Origin: Winogradskyella sp. UBA3174
Lineage (GTDB): Bacteria > Bacteroidota > Bacteroidia > Flavobacteriales > Flavobacteriaceae
NCBI RefSeq assembly: GCF_002364335.1
Contig: NZ_DEXW01000039.1
Coordinates: 25,858-89,857 of the forward strand
DNA: 64,000 nucleotides
Reading direction: 5' to 3'
Made by a program: the position numbers and the translations under genes. How positions within the stretch are numbered: the first letter of the stretch is position 1; the number at the start of each line of letters is the position of its first letter. Positions 55,381 to 64,000 of this stretch are shown here, piece after piece. The notes under the pieces are model-generated. The model ran no database searches. It worked only from the letters and a program-made list of their open reading frames with translations, and was not told where the DNA came from.

Positions 55381-56952
55381 TTATGATATTAATGGCATTT
55401 TTATAATAAAAGTACTGCCTTTTCCTTTTTCACTTTCTACTGAGATATGACCTTGATGGTCATCTATTATTCGTTTTACATAAGCTAAACCAAGCCCATG
55501 ACCTTTTACGTTGTGTACATTACCTGTGTGTTCTCTGTAAAACTTCTCAAACACACGTTTTACTACTTGTTTAGACATTCCGTTACCATGGTCTACTATT
55601 TTTACAATAATACTGTTACCAACGTTTTCTGTATAAATATCAATCTTTGGTTTATCATCCGAATACTTAATCGCATTATCTAAAACATTAACAATCACAT
55701 TTGTAAAATGTGTTTCGTTAGCTAAAATTGATGATTTATCAGCATCTAAATGGCACTTTAATTCACCTTGTCTATCTTCTACAATTAACTCTACATGAGT
55801 CATTGCATCTTCTATTATGTCGTGTAACTCTAAGCTTTCCTTACTTATATTGAGCTCATTTTTTTCTAATTTAGAGATACGTAATACGTTCTCTACCTGA
55901 GCATGCATCCGTTTATTTTCCTCTTTAATCATTCTTAAATACCGCATTACCTTTTCTTGATCACCAATTATCTTTGGATTCTTAATAGAATCTAAGGCCA
56001 AGTTTATGGTTGCTATAGGCGTCTTAAACTCGTGCGTCATATTATTAATAAAATCAGTTTTTATCTGAGATATTTGACGTTGCTTAATTAGCTGATAAAT
56101 AGCACTAGAATAAGCAACAATAATAATGCCAGTAAAAACGATAGAAAGTACGACCATCCATAATATTGAGGATAACAAGTATTTTTTTCTATTCGGAAAA
56201 TCTACATATAAACTATAGCTACTTTCGTTATTGTTATCCAAAAAAACAAGAACACCTGTTGTACTTTCTGGGTTTTTTTGAAAATTCACAGTTTGTACTG
56301 TGGTTGCTAAATCAGTATCATATATAGAAAACTCAAAATCTAAATCTATACCTTCTCCTTTTAGCTCTCTTTCTAATAAAGTTTCTACCTGTTGTTTTGT
56401 AACTCTTTTATAAATAGGTACTCTTTTTAACAAGTCTTTAAATGATTCTTCGTAAGTCTGTTTATCTATTTTAGACATTGAAGAAATCTCAACTAAACGC
56501 TGCTTTGGTTTAATAGACCGATCACCATCTATTTGAGAATTAGTATAAATTTCAGTAACACGTTCTTTAGTACGTTTACTAACATTTATACTGTCTGCAT
56601 CAATTTCAAAGAACAATGATGGTACTTTAAACCTCTCTTCTACACTTGTATTTCGGTGTACTATCGTTTCATCAGTAATATCATCTTCAGCAGTAATATA
56701 GAGCTTTTTAATAATCGTTGTATCTGGCTCTTTTTGTTGTGCTAATAAAGGTCTTATTAAACTAATATACTTTTTGAGTTCAAGATCTTCTATATCTCTA
56801 GACACAAAACTCAAAGCTCTTGTTACACTTAAAGTAAAAGTTTCTTCCTTATTTTTTAAACTATTATTAATAAAAAATGACTGAACAAAGATGATACCTA
56901 CAAGCGATAAACTCATTAATACCACTAATAAGACGAATATCTTCTTACCCAT
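55381..56952 (-). CDS. Sensor histidine kinase
   Basis: 523 residues. Transmembrane helix 1 (~5-25), a periplasmic sensor region (~30-260), helix 2 (~262-285) and the kinase core. The H-box NNMTHEFKTPIATI places phosphoacceptor His307. N-box VLDNAIKYSDD, G1 VDHGNGMS and G2 GHGLGLAYVKRIIDDH complete the ATPase. It pairs with the response regulator at 54664-55371; the signal is unknown. It has its own promoter at 56957-56985, apart from coaE upstream. Confidence 0.94.
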   Translation of the reverse strand: MGKKIFVLLVVLMSLSLVGIIFVQSFFINNSLKNKEETFTLSVTRALSFVSRDIEDLELKKYISLIRPLLAQQKEPDTTIIKKLYITAEDDITDETIVHRNTSVEERFKVPSLFFEIDADSINVSKRTKERVTEIYTNSQIDGDRSIKPKQRLVEISSMSKIDKQTYEESFKDLLKRVPIYKRVTKQQVETLLERELKGEGIDLDFEFSIYDTDLATTVQTVNFQKNPESTTGVLVFLDNNNESSYSLYVDFPNRKKYLLSSILWMVVLSIVFTGIIIVAYSSAIYQLIKQRQISQIKTDFINNMTHEFKTPIATINLALDSIKNPKIIGDQEKVMRYLRMIKEENKRMHAQVENVLRISKLEKNELNISKESLELHDIIEDAMTHVELIVEDRQGELKCHLDADKSSILANETHFTNVIVNVLDNAIKYSDDKPKIDIYTENVGNSIIVKIVDHGNGMSKQVVKRVFEKFYREHTGNVHNVKGHGLGLAYVKRIIDDHQGHISVESEKGKGSTFIIKMPLIS

Positions 56953-56956
56953 TATT

Positions 56957-56985
56957 CAAATTTAACATTTTAACATTTAGACAAA
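56957..56985 (-). promoter_or_regulatory. Two-component system promoter
   Basis: On the minus strand TTTG (56982-56985), a 17-nt spacer and TAAATTTG (56957-56964), a full consensus match. The box ends 4 nt before the kinase ATG, so the transcript would start at or beside it. Confidence 0.55.
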
Positions 56986-57025
56986 TTATGTTTAACCTTA
57001 CATTAACACAAGAGCGTTATATCTT

Positions 57026-57613
57026 TTATTGTAATACTGCTGTAAGTTTATTGTGAATTTCCAATACTTTCACCTTAGCTGATTCTAAATTCTCATTAAT
57101 AATAACGAAGTCTGATTTTTTTATTTTTTCAGAATCTGGTAATTGATTATTTATAATGGACTTAATTTTATCTTTAGACGTATCATCTCTTTTTAATACT
57201 CGCGCTACTCTTATCGCTTCATCTGCAACCACAGTAATAATAAAATCGTATTGAGATTCTAAGTTGTTTTCAAATATAATTGCGACCTCTTTTATAATAT
57301 ATGACGCCTTTTGCTTTTTTAACCAACGTCTAAAGTGCGATGCTACTTTAGGGTGTACTATTGCATTCATTTTTTGAAGTAAATCTTTATCTGCAAAAAT
57401 TTGTGACGCTAAAAACGGTCTATTTAATTCACCCTCAATATATGCAGCGTCACCAAATAGCTCTTTCAATTTTCTTTTAATGACTTTAGAGCGGTTCATT
57501 AATGCTTTTGCTTCTTTATCTGCAATATAAATTGGCACACCCAAAGATTTAAAGTAATTCGCAATAGTCGTCTTACCACTGCCTATACCACCTGTTAATC
57601 CAACAATTTTCAT
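57026..57613 (-). CDS. coaE: Dephospho-CoA kinase
   Basis: 195 residues. P-loop GLTGGIGSGKTTI at 5-17, IYIADKEAKALM (Asp substrate region), VHPKVASHFRRW and EVAIIFENNLESQYDFIITV. It phosphorylates dephospho-CoA, the last step of CoA synthesis. It starts 1 nt after the YbbR-like gene in a glycosyltransferase-YbbR-coaE unit. Confidence 0.96.
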   Translation of the reverse strand: MKIVGLTGGIGSGKTTIANYFKSLGVPIYIADKEAKALMNRSKVIKRKLKELFGDAAYIEGELNRPFLASQIFADKDLLQKMNAIVHPKVASHFRRWLKKQKASYIIKEVAIIFENNLESQYDFIITVVADEAIRVARVLKRDDTSKDKIKSIINNQLPDSEKIKKSDFVIINENLESAKVKVLEIHNKLTAVLQ

Positions 57614-57614
57614 C

Positions 57615-58577
57615 TTATAGTTTTATAAAATCAATTCGTTTTTGCTTCATATTTATACGCTTAACTACATCTGGTTTTTTAATTATTTTAGGCACTAAAT
57701 ATGTTTGGTTTTCACTGATATCTAAATAATCACATTCTACTATAAAATCATTAGCCTTTATTGAGCTATATGCTTCTAAAGCAGCATAAAATGATAGTGT
57801 AACCGTTTTAGGGAAGTGATTAATTTCTATGGTTTTTGGTTTATTAATTATCGTTACAGGTACATTAACTTTTCCTTCTGTAAAACGTGTTACTATAGCG
57901 CTAACATTAACAGATTTAGGGAATACCTCTATTCCGCTATACTGAGAAACATCTATATTAACCTGTTCATTTATATTAGCATTTATACCTTTAAGACTTA
58001 AGAGCTCAGTTGTCATTGACATAAGTTTATTTACTTCCTTAGCTGAGCCTACAACTTTTAAACTATCTACATCTAACTTATAATCCCCTTTTACATCATA
58101 ACCTATAGCAAAATTTATATCGCTCTTTAAAACTATTGGAATTAATTTGGACGCTCTTTTTGAATACTTTAAAAGTATTGAATCTGGTTTAACCGAAAGT
58201 AGCTTGTACGATTCGCCTAGTTGATTCTCGATTAAGAATTTATTCTTTTGTACATCAAAAATAAAATAACCTTGTTTAGATACTAGATCAGTCTTTGCAT
58301 CTAAGATAATATCCTTGTAGTTTTTAAAAAGTAAAGGCACAAAAGCAAAACCTTTAGCCTCTATAAAAGCGTTTATCGTATTTAAGGAATCATTTTGAAG
58401 AATAATCTCATCTTCTACGTTGACTAAGTTTAATTTAAGTTTTATTGTTTGCTTATAGTCGTTAGAAAGTTTAGAGAAAATTAAAAAAACAAAAGCAATT
58501 ATAAAAAAGAGGCTAAAACGTTTTACATTCTTCCTTTTTAAATAATCTGTTATGTTTACTCTTTTCTTAGAATTCAT
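57615..58577 (-). CDS. YbbR-like (CdaR-related) membrane protein
   Basis: 320 residues from the ATG at 58577 (MNSKKRVNITDYLKRKN). An earlier in-frame ATG at 58631 would overlap the glycosyltransferase and adds unrelated residues. One transmembrane helix (~24-42) is followed by an extracytoplasmic region with YbbR repeats (VDVSQYSGIEVFPKSVNVSAIV, VNVPVTIINKPKTIEI). YbbR/CdaR regulates the diadenylate cyclase in Firmicutes; whether that holds here is unknown. 1-nt gaps to both neighbours show an operon with coaE. Confidence 0.82.
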   Translation of the reverse strand: MNSKKRVNITDYLKRKNVKRFSLFFIIAFVFLIFSKLSNDYKQTIKLKLNLVNVEDEIILQNDSLNTINAFIEAKGFAFVPLLFKNYKDIILDAKTDLVSKQGYFIFDVQKNKFLIENQLGESYKLLSVKPDSILLKYSKRASKLIPIVLKSDINFAIGYDVKGDYKLDVDSLKVVGSAKEVNKLMSMTTELLSLKGINANINEQVNIDVSQYSGIEVFPKSVNVSAIVTRFTEGKVNVPVTIINKPKTIEINHFPKTVTLSFYAALEAYSSIKANDFIVECDYLDISENQTYLVPKIIKKPDVVKRINMKQKRIDFIKL

Positions 58578-58578
58578 C

Positions 58579-59583
58579 TTACTTAAAAAATAAATGAGGA
58601 AATGCGTCTTCTGGATTTTTACGTAATACAATTAAATTAAACGTTGATTTTATAAACCCGAAGCCGTAGCCAAAAAACTGAATTAAAATTGCCAACATAG
58701 CTTGTATCGCAACTGTTATATTCTTGTTAGATAATAATGCTACAACAAATGCAATTGTAAAATACACAAGGTATATAAAAATTGCTTGTGGAATATTTAG
58801 AAACAATAAAATCACAGAAACAATAAAACCAAAGCTAAATAATGTAGGAAACCAGTACACTAAACTCTTAGATTTAGGATGCCACTGGTTAAGAATTGGT
58901 CTTACCATACCAAATTTGTGGACTTGTTTATAAAACTTAGACCACGATATACGACGTTTATGATATACAAAAGCTGTTTCTATTAATGTTGTTTTGAAAC
59001 CTAATTTATGAAGTCTTAAAGATAAATCTGGATCTTCACCTGGGTGAATCTTACCAAAACCACCAGACGCTAAAAAAGCATCCTTAGACATACCCATATT
59101 AAAACTTCTAGGCTGAAAATCATTAACCTGCTGTTTTCCTCCCCTTATGCCACCTGTTGTAATAAAAGAGGTCATTGCAAAGTTAATAGCCTTTTGAAGA
59201 TCTGTAAATGAGCTATGCGCAGCATCTGGACCACCAAAGCAATCGTAGTAGGAGTTACTCAAAAACATAATGACTTCTTTTAAATAATTTGAAGGCAAAA
59301 TAACATCCGAGTCTAATATAATAAAGTAGTTGCCTTTTGCTTTTTGCATGCCGTAATTTCTAGAATCACCAGGTCCTGAATTAGATTTAAAATAATAAGA
59401 TATTTGAAGTTGATCTTTAAACGTATTAATTACAGCTTCTGAAGTCTCTGTAGAGCCATCTTCTGCAATTACAATTTCATAATCAGTATTACCCTCTAAA
59501 TTAATAAAACTCTCTAGAAGCTCTTTAATCTCATTAGGTCTATTAAAAACGGGAATAATAAATGAAAATTGTAAATCCTTCAT
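58579..59583 (-). CDS. Family 2 glycosyltransferase
   Basis: 334 residues from the ATG at 59583 (MKDLQFSFIIPVFNRP); a longer frame to 59625 is hydrophobic and lies in the terminator region. GT-A fold: IIPVFNRPNEIKELLESF, IVIAEDGSTE, GDSRNYGM, LDSDVIL (DxD-like metal site) and GEDPDLSLRLHKLGFKT. Two or three C-terminal helices (~235-310) anchor it. It probably makes a surface or lipid-linked glycan; the acceptor is unknown. First gene of the unit with ybbR-like and coaE. Confidence 0.9.
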   Translation of the reverse strand: MKDLQFSFIIPVFNRPNEIKELLESFINLEGNTDYEIVIAEDGSTETSEAVINTFKDQLQISYYFKSNSGPGDSRNYGMQKAKGNYFIILDSDVILPSNYLKEVIMFLSNSYYDCFGGPDAAHSSFTDLQKAINFAMTSFITTGGIRGGKQQVNDFQPRSFNMGMSKDAFLASGGFGKIHPGEDPDLSLRLHKLGFKTTLIETAFVYHKRRISWSKFYKQVHKFGMVRPILNQWHPKSKSLVYWFPTLFSFGFIVSVILLFLNIPQAIFIYLVYFTIAFVVALLSNKNITVAIQAMLAILIQFFGYGFGFIKSTFNLIVLRKNPEDAFPHLFFK

Positions 59584-59612
59584 AATTACAAATGTAATTA
59601 AACCAAAAAAGA

Positions 59613-59637
59613 AAAAGCCACCCAATGGGTGGCTTTT
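59613..59637 (-). terminator. Terminator of the T9SS gene
   Basis: A perfect 11-bp stem (59613-59623 with 59627-59637) with a 3-nt loop and T-rich sequence on the minus strand after it. Confidence 0.85.
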
Positions 59638-59659
59638 ACTAATTATATAAGTTGTAAGC

Positions 59660-61774
59660 TTACTGCTTAATAACTCTGATTGTTTTAGTAACGTTTGCTA
59701 TAGTTACTTTAACAAAATAAGTACCTGTTTGTAAATTAGACATATCTAATTCACTATCTACAGTATTAGGAGTCGCTCTTAATACTTCTTGACCTAGCAT
59801 ATTGTACATAGTAACATTCTCAATGCTATTTTGAGCATTTAATGTTAATGTATTTTTAACTGGGTTAGGGAAATATGTAAATGCAGCTTGGTTTTCTAAA
59901 GTATCAACACTTAATGAAGCACTGAATGCAGAGATTGAAAAAGGCTCAAATTCATCATCACCAAATCCCCATACTCTTATGTATAAAGTCTCACCAGCAG
60001 TTAAACCTGTTAGCTCCATAAAAGAGTATGCTCCAGTTGCAGCATCATCATCGTCACATTCTACAGATGTAAATACGCCTGTACAATCAGTATCACTTGT
60101 ATAAACTTCCATAGCAGTATCATTACCAGTTGTGCCAGTTGCAACATCTGCACCAGTTTCTATAGTAAGATCGCCTGAAGCAGGAACTACTACAGTATAC
60201 CAAACATCATTTGTCCATGCACCACCACAAGAGTTTGTGAAACCAGAATCAGTAGCACCAACTAATGTACCATCAGAAGGATTATCAGTATAAAGAGCGC
60301 CTGGTGTTAATGCCACTGCACTTGCACAATCGTCGTTTGCAGGTGGTGGTGGTGGACATGTAAACGTAAATGTGCCGACTGTGAAATCACAAGCTGCGTC
60401 TGGCCCCGTAAGTTCTACTGTTACTGAATCTCCACTATTATATGGTCCTGTTGTTACTGTACCTACAGTTACAGCTACTGCTGCATTTACTCCATCATCT
60501 AAAACTGTTCCTGCATCTCCTGCAACTGAAACAACATGCTCAACTACAAAAGTTCCTGTTCCATCTGGATCACAGGTCTCAACTATTGTTGAACTATCTA
60601 TTACTGTTCCAGTACAAAATGGTGGTGGTACACAACTTACAGCTAAAGTGTATGCTCCTACATTTGCATTGAATCCATGAACTAATACATAGTATTCTGT
60701 TCCAACTAAAGTACCTGGTAAAGTAAGTAAAGATGTTGTTCCTGCTCCTCCGTCATCATCTCCATCTACACAAACAAGAGCTGCACAAGAACCTTCAAAC
60801 ACTCTAATTTTTGTATCAAACGCTGATCCTGTTAAATCTAAAGTAACATCATCCCCTACTGTACCTATTGCTGCGCCTGCATCATTAGAATTGGCACCCG
60901 TAAATGTAAACCATACTGCTCCTGCTGTTCCTGCTGTTGTACCACAAGTTCCTGGATCTACTGCTTCTGGAGAAGCTGCAGTTGTATCTCCTACATAAGT
61001 ACCAGCACATGCAATAGCTATTGCACCTGCACACTCATCATTTGGAGGTGGACATCCCGAACTATAAGTTCCTATAGCAAAGTCACAAGCAGAATCCGAA
61101 TGCTCAGCAGTTAAAGTAATTACATCACCAATGGTATAAGGTCCTACTGTTAATGTTCCTGCAACAATTGGATATGTACTTGTTCCATCGTTAATAACTG
61201 TTCCGTCGCCTACACCTGAGACAACAACATCTATAGTAAATAGCGAGTTAGCACAATCATCAACAACAGTTTCACTATCCACTACTGCTGAAGTACACGT
61301 TAATGCTGGAATTACAGTAGAAGTTAACGTAAACGCAGTATTGTTTGGTGTTCCCCAATTTGAAATAACTATTTTATAACTTGTCCCTGCAACGAGCTCT
61401 GGAGTTGTAACTGACAGATCAGCTGTGGCACCAGTATTTTCTGCTGAAACAACACAATTTGGAGCTGTATCTGGGCAATTATCTAACACAAAAATACCTG
61501 CCCAAGTTTGAGTGATATCAGTCATGTCTAGCTGTAAAGTCTCACCTGTCTCAGTAGCAGTGTACTCAAACCAATATTCATCATCATTGTAATTGCCATT
61601 ACAAGGATTGGCTGGTGCTGCTCCACCACCATCAAAAGATCCAGGTTGACCTGTAGAATCACCAGCTTGTGGTGTACCAGGTGTTAATGCTAATGCACTT
61701 GCGCAATCTGCCTGAGAAAAACCAAAGGTTATGCAACAAAACGCTAAAATTGTGAAGAGTAAATTTTTTTTCAT
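59660..61774 (-). CDS. T9SS-secreted PPC-repeat protein
   Basis: 704 residues, signal peptide 1-~20 (FGFSQ). Three modules beginning ADCASALALTPG, NDECAGAIAIACAG and NDDCASAVALTPGALY resemble bacterial pre-peptidase C-terminal/beta-sandwich domains. They alternate with Cys-bounded linkers beginning CTSAVVDSETVVDDC or CTGTVIDSSTIVETC. A proline run (CPPPPPAND) precedes the third module. A type A T9SS sorting domain ends the protein (FTYFPNPVKNTLTLNAQ to TIRVIKQ). It is probably a surface adhesin. The acidic Asp/Thr-rich sequence is codon-simple, which creates long antisense frames. Confidence 0.85.
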   Translation of the reverse strand: MKKNLLFTILAFCCITFGFSQADCASALALTPGTPQAGDSTGQPGSFDGGGAAPANPCNGNYNDDEYWFEYTATETGETLQLDMTDITQTWAGIFVLDNCPDTAPNCVVSAENTGATADLSVTTPELVAGTSYKIVISNWGTPNNTAFTLTSTVIPALTCTSAVVDSETVVDDCANSLFTIDVVVSGVGDGTVINDGTSTYPIVAGTLTVGPYTIGDVITLTAEHSDSACDFAIGTYSSGCPPPNDECAGAIAIACAGTYVGDTTAASPEAVDPGTCGTTAGTAGAVWFTFTGANSNDAGAAIGTVGDDVTLDLTGSAFDTKIRVFEGSCAALVCVDGDDDGGAGTTSLLTLPGTLVGTEYYVLVHGFNANVGAYTLAVSCVPPPFCTGTVIDSSTIVETCDPDGTGTFVVEHVVSVAGDAGTVLDDGVNAAVAVTVGTVTTGPYNSGDSVTVELTGPDAACDFTVGTFTFTCPPPPPANDDCASAVALTPGALYTDNPSDGTLVGATDSGFTNSCGGAWTNDVWYTVVVPASGDLTIETGADVATGTTGNDTAMEVYTSDTDCTGVFTSVECDDDDAATGAYSFMELTGLTAGETLYIRVWGFGDDEFEPFSISAFSASLSVDTLENQAAFTYFPNPVKNTLTLNAQNSIENVTMYNMLGQEVLRATPNTVDSELDMSNLQTGTYFVKVTIANVTKTIRVIKQ

Positions 61775-61911
61775 AATGTATATTTAAGTTAGTAATTCCT
61801 TAAAAATATGTTAATTATAGATAACACAATCATGTGAATTGTACAAATCGTTTATATACAAAAATCGACGGTAAACGGATTCGCTATTAACAAACTAAAT
61901 ACATATTAAAA

Positions 61912-64000
61912 TTATTCTACAGAATAAAACTTAAGAACGTCTCTGTTCGAAGACACCATGATACAAGACTTACCGTTAACTTTTATTTCACCAATATCTC
62001 TACAGTCTTTATTGACAAAAAAACCAGATTTTAAAGCTGGTACAATTTCAACGTCCATAGTATCGTTGTTATTAATTAAAACATTGCCTACATGTGCATC
62101 GTAACGTCCAGTTTCTACTTCTACTGGATAGTGGTTGCCAACTAATAAAAGGTCTGGTATATCGTCTTTATTAATATTCAAACTTAATATACCGTTAGTT
62201 GGCGCTAATTGTGCTTGGTTTGGCAAGAATTCTATATCAAAACTTTTCCCTTTTAAGTTAATAAAAGTCGTTGATTTAAAATTGGTCGCATCATAACTTG
62301 TGGCGTTTTCTAAGTTTTGTTTACCATAGATTTCTTCAAGTTTTAAGAGTCCAAACTCATTATAAGATGTAACTTTTTCGTCTATTTCAGGAAGTTGCTG
62401 GGCACTGCATTGTTTTCCTCTTACTGGATATAATTTTCCATCATTGTAATAACCTAAAACCACATCGTTAGTACCGCTATTATCAAAATCTTTTGCATAA
62501 ATTTTAAAGGGTTCTTTTTCTGAGGCTTTATGTTTTGTGTTTGTCCCTAAATTTCCTGCTACAATATCTTTATAGCCGTCCTTATTTATGTCTATAGTTA
62601 ATAATGAGTTCCACCAACCTACTTGGTTTGCCAAACCATAACTTTCTGTTTCATTAATAAAGTGAGTCCCATCATTAATATATATTTCTATTGGCATCCA
62701 TTGCCCAGTAACTACTAAATCTAAATTATTGTCTGCATTAATATCTACAAATTCTGCAGCTTTAACCATACCAATATTTTGAAGTCCCTTTGCTTTTTCT
62801 TTAGTTACATCAATAAATTTTCCATCTCTATTCTCTAATAAAAAACTTTTTCCTGGTTTTGGGTATTGATTTGGAATAAGAAACCCTCCAACAAATAGAT
62901 CTAAATCTCCATCCTTATCATAATCTGCTGCTTTAACACAAGAGCCACTTGCTTGCATTACAGGTAAAACGTTTGTTGTTTTAAGAAAGTTACCCTTTCC
63001 ATCGTTTTCGTAGACTCTATCTTGTAAGTATGGCGAATCTAGCTCATACTCATTACTTCCACTAACCACATAAAGGTCTTTATCTCCATCTTTATCATAA
63101 TCGAAAAATAATACTCCTAAATCTTCACATAATTTATCTTTAGCAAATACACTTTTATTAACCGAAACAAACTCTCCTCCCTTTTTTTGAATAAATAATT
63201 CTCCTGCATAACCGACTCCACTCCCTATAAAAAAATCATCTAATCCATCGTTATTAATATCTGCAACATCGAAAAATGGTCCTTCCTGAGAAAGTTTATG
63301 TGGTAAAAGAACTTCTTTCTCATAATCATTATAGTCATTTTCTTTGTGTACGTAATTAATATTTATGGCATTAGTTATATCTTGAAAATATTGATTTGGT
63401 TTATCTTGTTTTTTTATATAATTAAAATTTGCTGAAGCTAAATCTATAGTATGCTTCATATTAATTTGAATATTCTCTACAAGCGTTTGTTTTCCGTTTG
63501 GCCATGTAATAAGAAGTGAATCGACTTTGATTTTATCTCCTAATCCAAAATGGATTTTACGTTCTGAAATAGATTGATACCCTTTTGCGTTTTTAAGCTC
63601 GGATACCTGATAATTATCTTTATCTAATATTTCAATTTTCGCTCCACTAGGTACTTTTTTATTATTTTTTAAAACAATATCTAAAAAGTTTGAATCACCA
63701 TTACTGTTGTTTCTAAAAACAGATGCCTGATCATCTATATTGTTAATTATTATGTCTAGATCCCCATCATTATCTAGATCTGCGTAAGCGGCACCATTAG
63801 AGTTCATTTCATGATTAATTCCCCAATCTCTTGTCTTATCTGTGAAAGTTAAATCTTTATTATTTTGAAAAATATAGTTTGCTATTTTTTTAGTAGGAAT
63901 AAGATGTGAAAATTCGGTGAATTTTTTAGCTCCCTCTTTTTCCATTTGCTTTTCTAATTTTTTTGAAAAATCTTTAGATAGTATATCTCTCTTATAACCA
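61912..64000 (-). CDS. CRTAC1-like FG-GAP/UnbV exported protein (5' truncated by window)
   Basis: The frame stays open to the window edge, past the ATG at 63945, so this is the 3' part. 695 residues are visible. Repeated DxDxDGxxD calcium-binding FG-GAP/VCBS motifs occur (AYADLDNDGDLDIIINN, FDYDKDGDKDLYVVSGS, AADYDKDGDLDLFVGGF), with an ASPIC/UnbV segment early (KIHFGLGDKIKVDSLLITWPNG). It probably folds as a beta-propeller at the cell surface. SusD/TonB partners are not in the window. Confidence 0.85.
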   Translation of the reverse strand, partial: GYKRDILSKDFSKKLEKQMEKEGAKKFTEFSHLIPTKKIANYIFQNNKDLTFTDKTRDWGINHEMNSNGAAYADLDNDGDLDIIINNIDDQASVFRNNSNGDSNFLDIVLKNNKKVPSGAKIEILDKDNYQVSELKNAKGYQSISERKIHFGLGDKIKVDSLLITWPNGKQTLVENIQINMKHTIDLASANFNYIKKQDKPNQYFQDITNAININYVHKENDYNDYEKEVLLPHKLSQEGPFFDVADINNDGLDDFFIGSGVGYAGELFIQKKGGEFVSVNKSVFAKDKLCEDLGVLFFDYDKDGDKDLYVVSGSNEYELDSPYLQDRVYENDGKGNFLKTTNVLPVMQASGSCVKAADYDKDGDLDLFVGGFLIPNQYPKPGKSFLLENRDGKFIDVTKEKAKGLQNIGMVKAAEFVDINADNNLDLVVTGQWMPIEIYINDGTHFINETESYGLANQVGWWNSLLTIDINKDGYKDIVAGNLGTNTKHKASEKEPFKIYAKDFDNSGTNDVVLGYYNDGKLYPVRGKQCSAQQLPEIDEKVTSYNEFGLLKLEEIYGKQNLENATSYDATNFKSTTFINLKGKSFDIEFLPNQAQLAPTNGILSLNINKDDIPDLLLVGNHYPVEVETGRYDAHVGNVLINNNDTMDVEIVPALKSGFFVNKDCRDIGEIKVNGKSCIMVSSNRDVLKFYSVE

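Noticed and set aside
60372..60680. Long plus-strand open frames
   Set aside because: They are antisense to the simple-composition Asp/Thr-rich T9SS gene; no signal, family or start signal supports them.
1..64000. rRNA, tRNA, tmRNA, phage or insertion-sequence genes
   Set aside because: Looked for on both strands; no tRNA-like cloverleaf with conserved TTC arm, rRNA segment, transposase or integrase was recognised.

Overview
This 64 kb window is a chromosomal segment of a member of the Flavobacteriaceae (Bacteroidota). The evidence is low GC, four exported proteins with type A type-IX-secretion (T9SS) C-terminal sorting domains, a YtxJ-type bacillithiol protein, flavobacterial -7 boxes (TAnnTTTG) in place of Shine-Dalgarno-rich leaders, and housekeeping genes such as rpsF-rpsR-rplI, priA, nadC and rlmH of flavobacterial type. 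I see no rRNA, tRNA, CRISPR array, phage or intact insertion sequence.

Layout. 1-4.4 kb: 3' end of a large T9SS exoprotein. 4.5-9.97 kb: small secreted protein, hisS with a long internal insertion, an ABC-type permease, a conserved small protein and a lipoprotein glycerophosphodiesterase. 10-12.1 kb: rpsF-rpsR-rplI and a divergent LytTR regulator. 12.2-17.9 kb: nadC-BrkB-DUF2147-priA operon, rlmH and hpf. 18.1-27.2 kb: an accessory block of a membrane CHASE2 protein, an exported FecR-like protein, a giant T9SS cargo protein and an exported TPR-CHAT protease-like protein. 27.4-33.5 kb: ytxJ, clpB, a decayed mqo pseudogene, a small unknown protein, a TraB/GumN protein and an OmpW-like protein. 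33.8-41.1 kb: deoC-deoD-GNAT, an NTF2-like/histidine-phosphatase fusion, a DUF6503-type lipoprotein, smpB, a DUF5686-type outer-membrane protein and a small exported protein. 41.4-45.2 kb: an S15 peptidase, then pcm paired with a T9SS cyanophycinase-like peptidase. 45.3-54.6 kb: nine co-directional genes from a Gfo/Idh/MocA oxidoreductase to miaA. 54.7-59.6 kb: glycosyltransferase-ybbR-like-coaE, and a histidine kinase/response regulator pair with its own promoter. 59.7-64 kb: a T9SS adhesin-like protein and the 3' part of a CRTAC1-like FG-GAP protein that runs off the window.

The main points for a second look are: (1) two genes (33.5 kb and 49.4 kb) whose only start codon consistent with the protein family or signal peptide is ATT, with a weaker ATA case at 19.34 kb; (2) a roughly 95-residue in-frame insertion in histidyl-tRNA synthetase just before motif 2; (3) the CHASE2/FecR-like/T9SS/CHAT block as a possible envelope sensing or proteolysis system; (4) an mqo gene inactivated by several lesions; (5) a Pcm plus cyanophycinase-like pair, both acting on isoaspartyl/beta-aspartyl bonds; (6) a dispersed intergenic inverted-repeat element; (7) several genes with a -7 box only 4-6 nt before the ATG, suggesting leaderless mRNAs.
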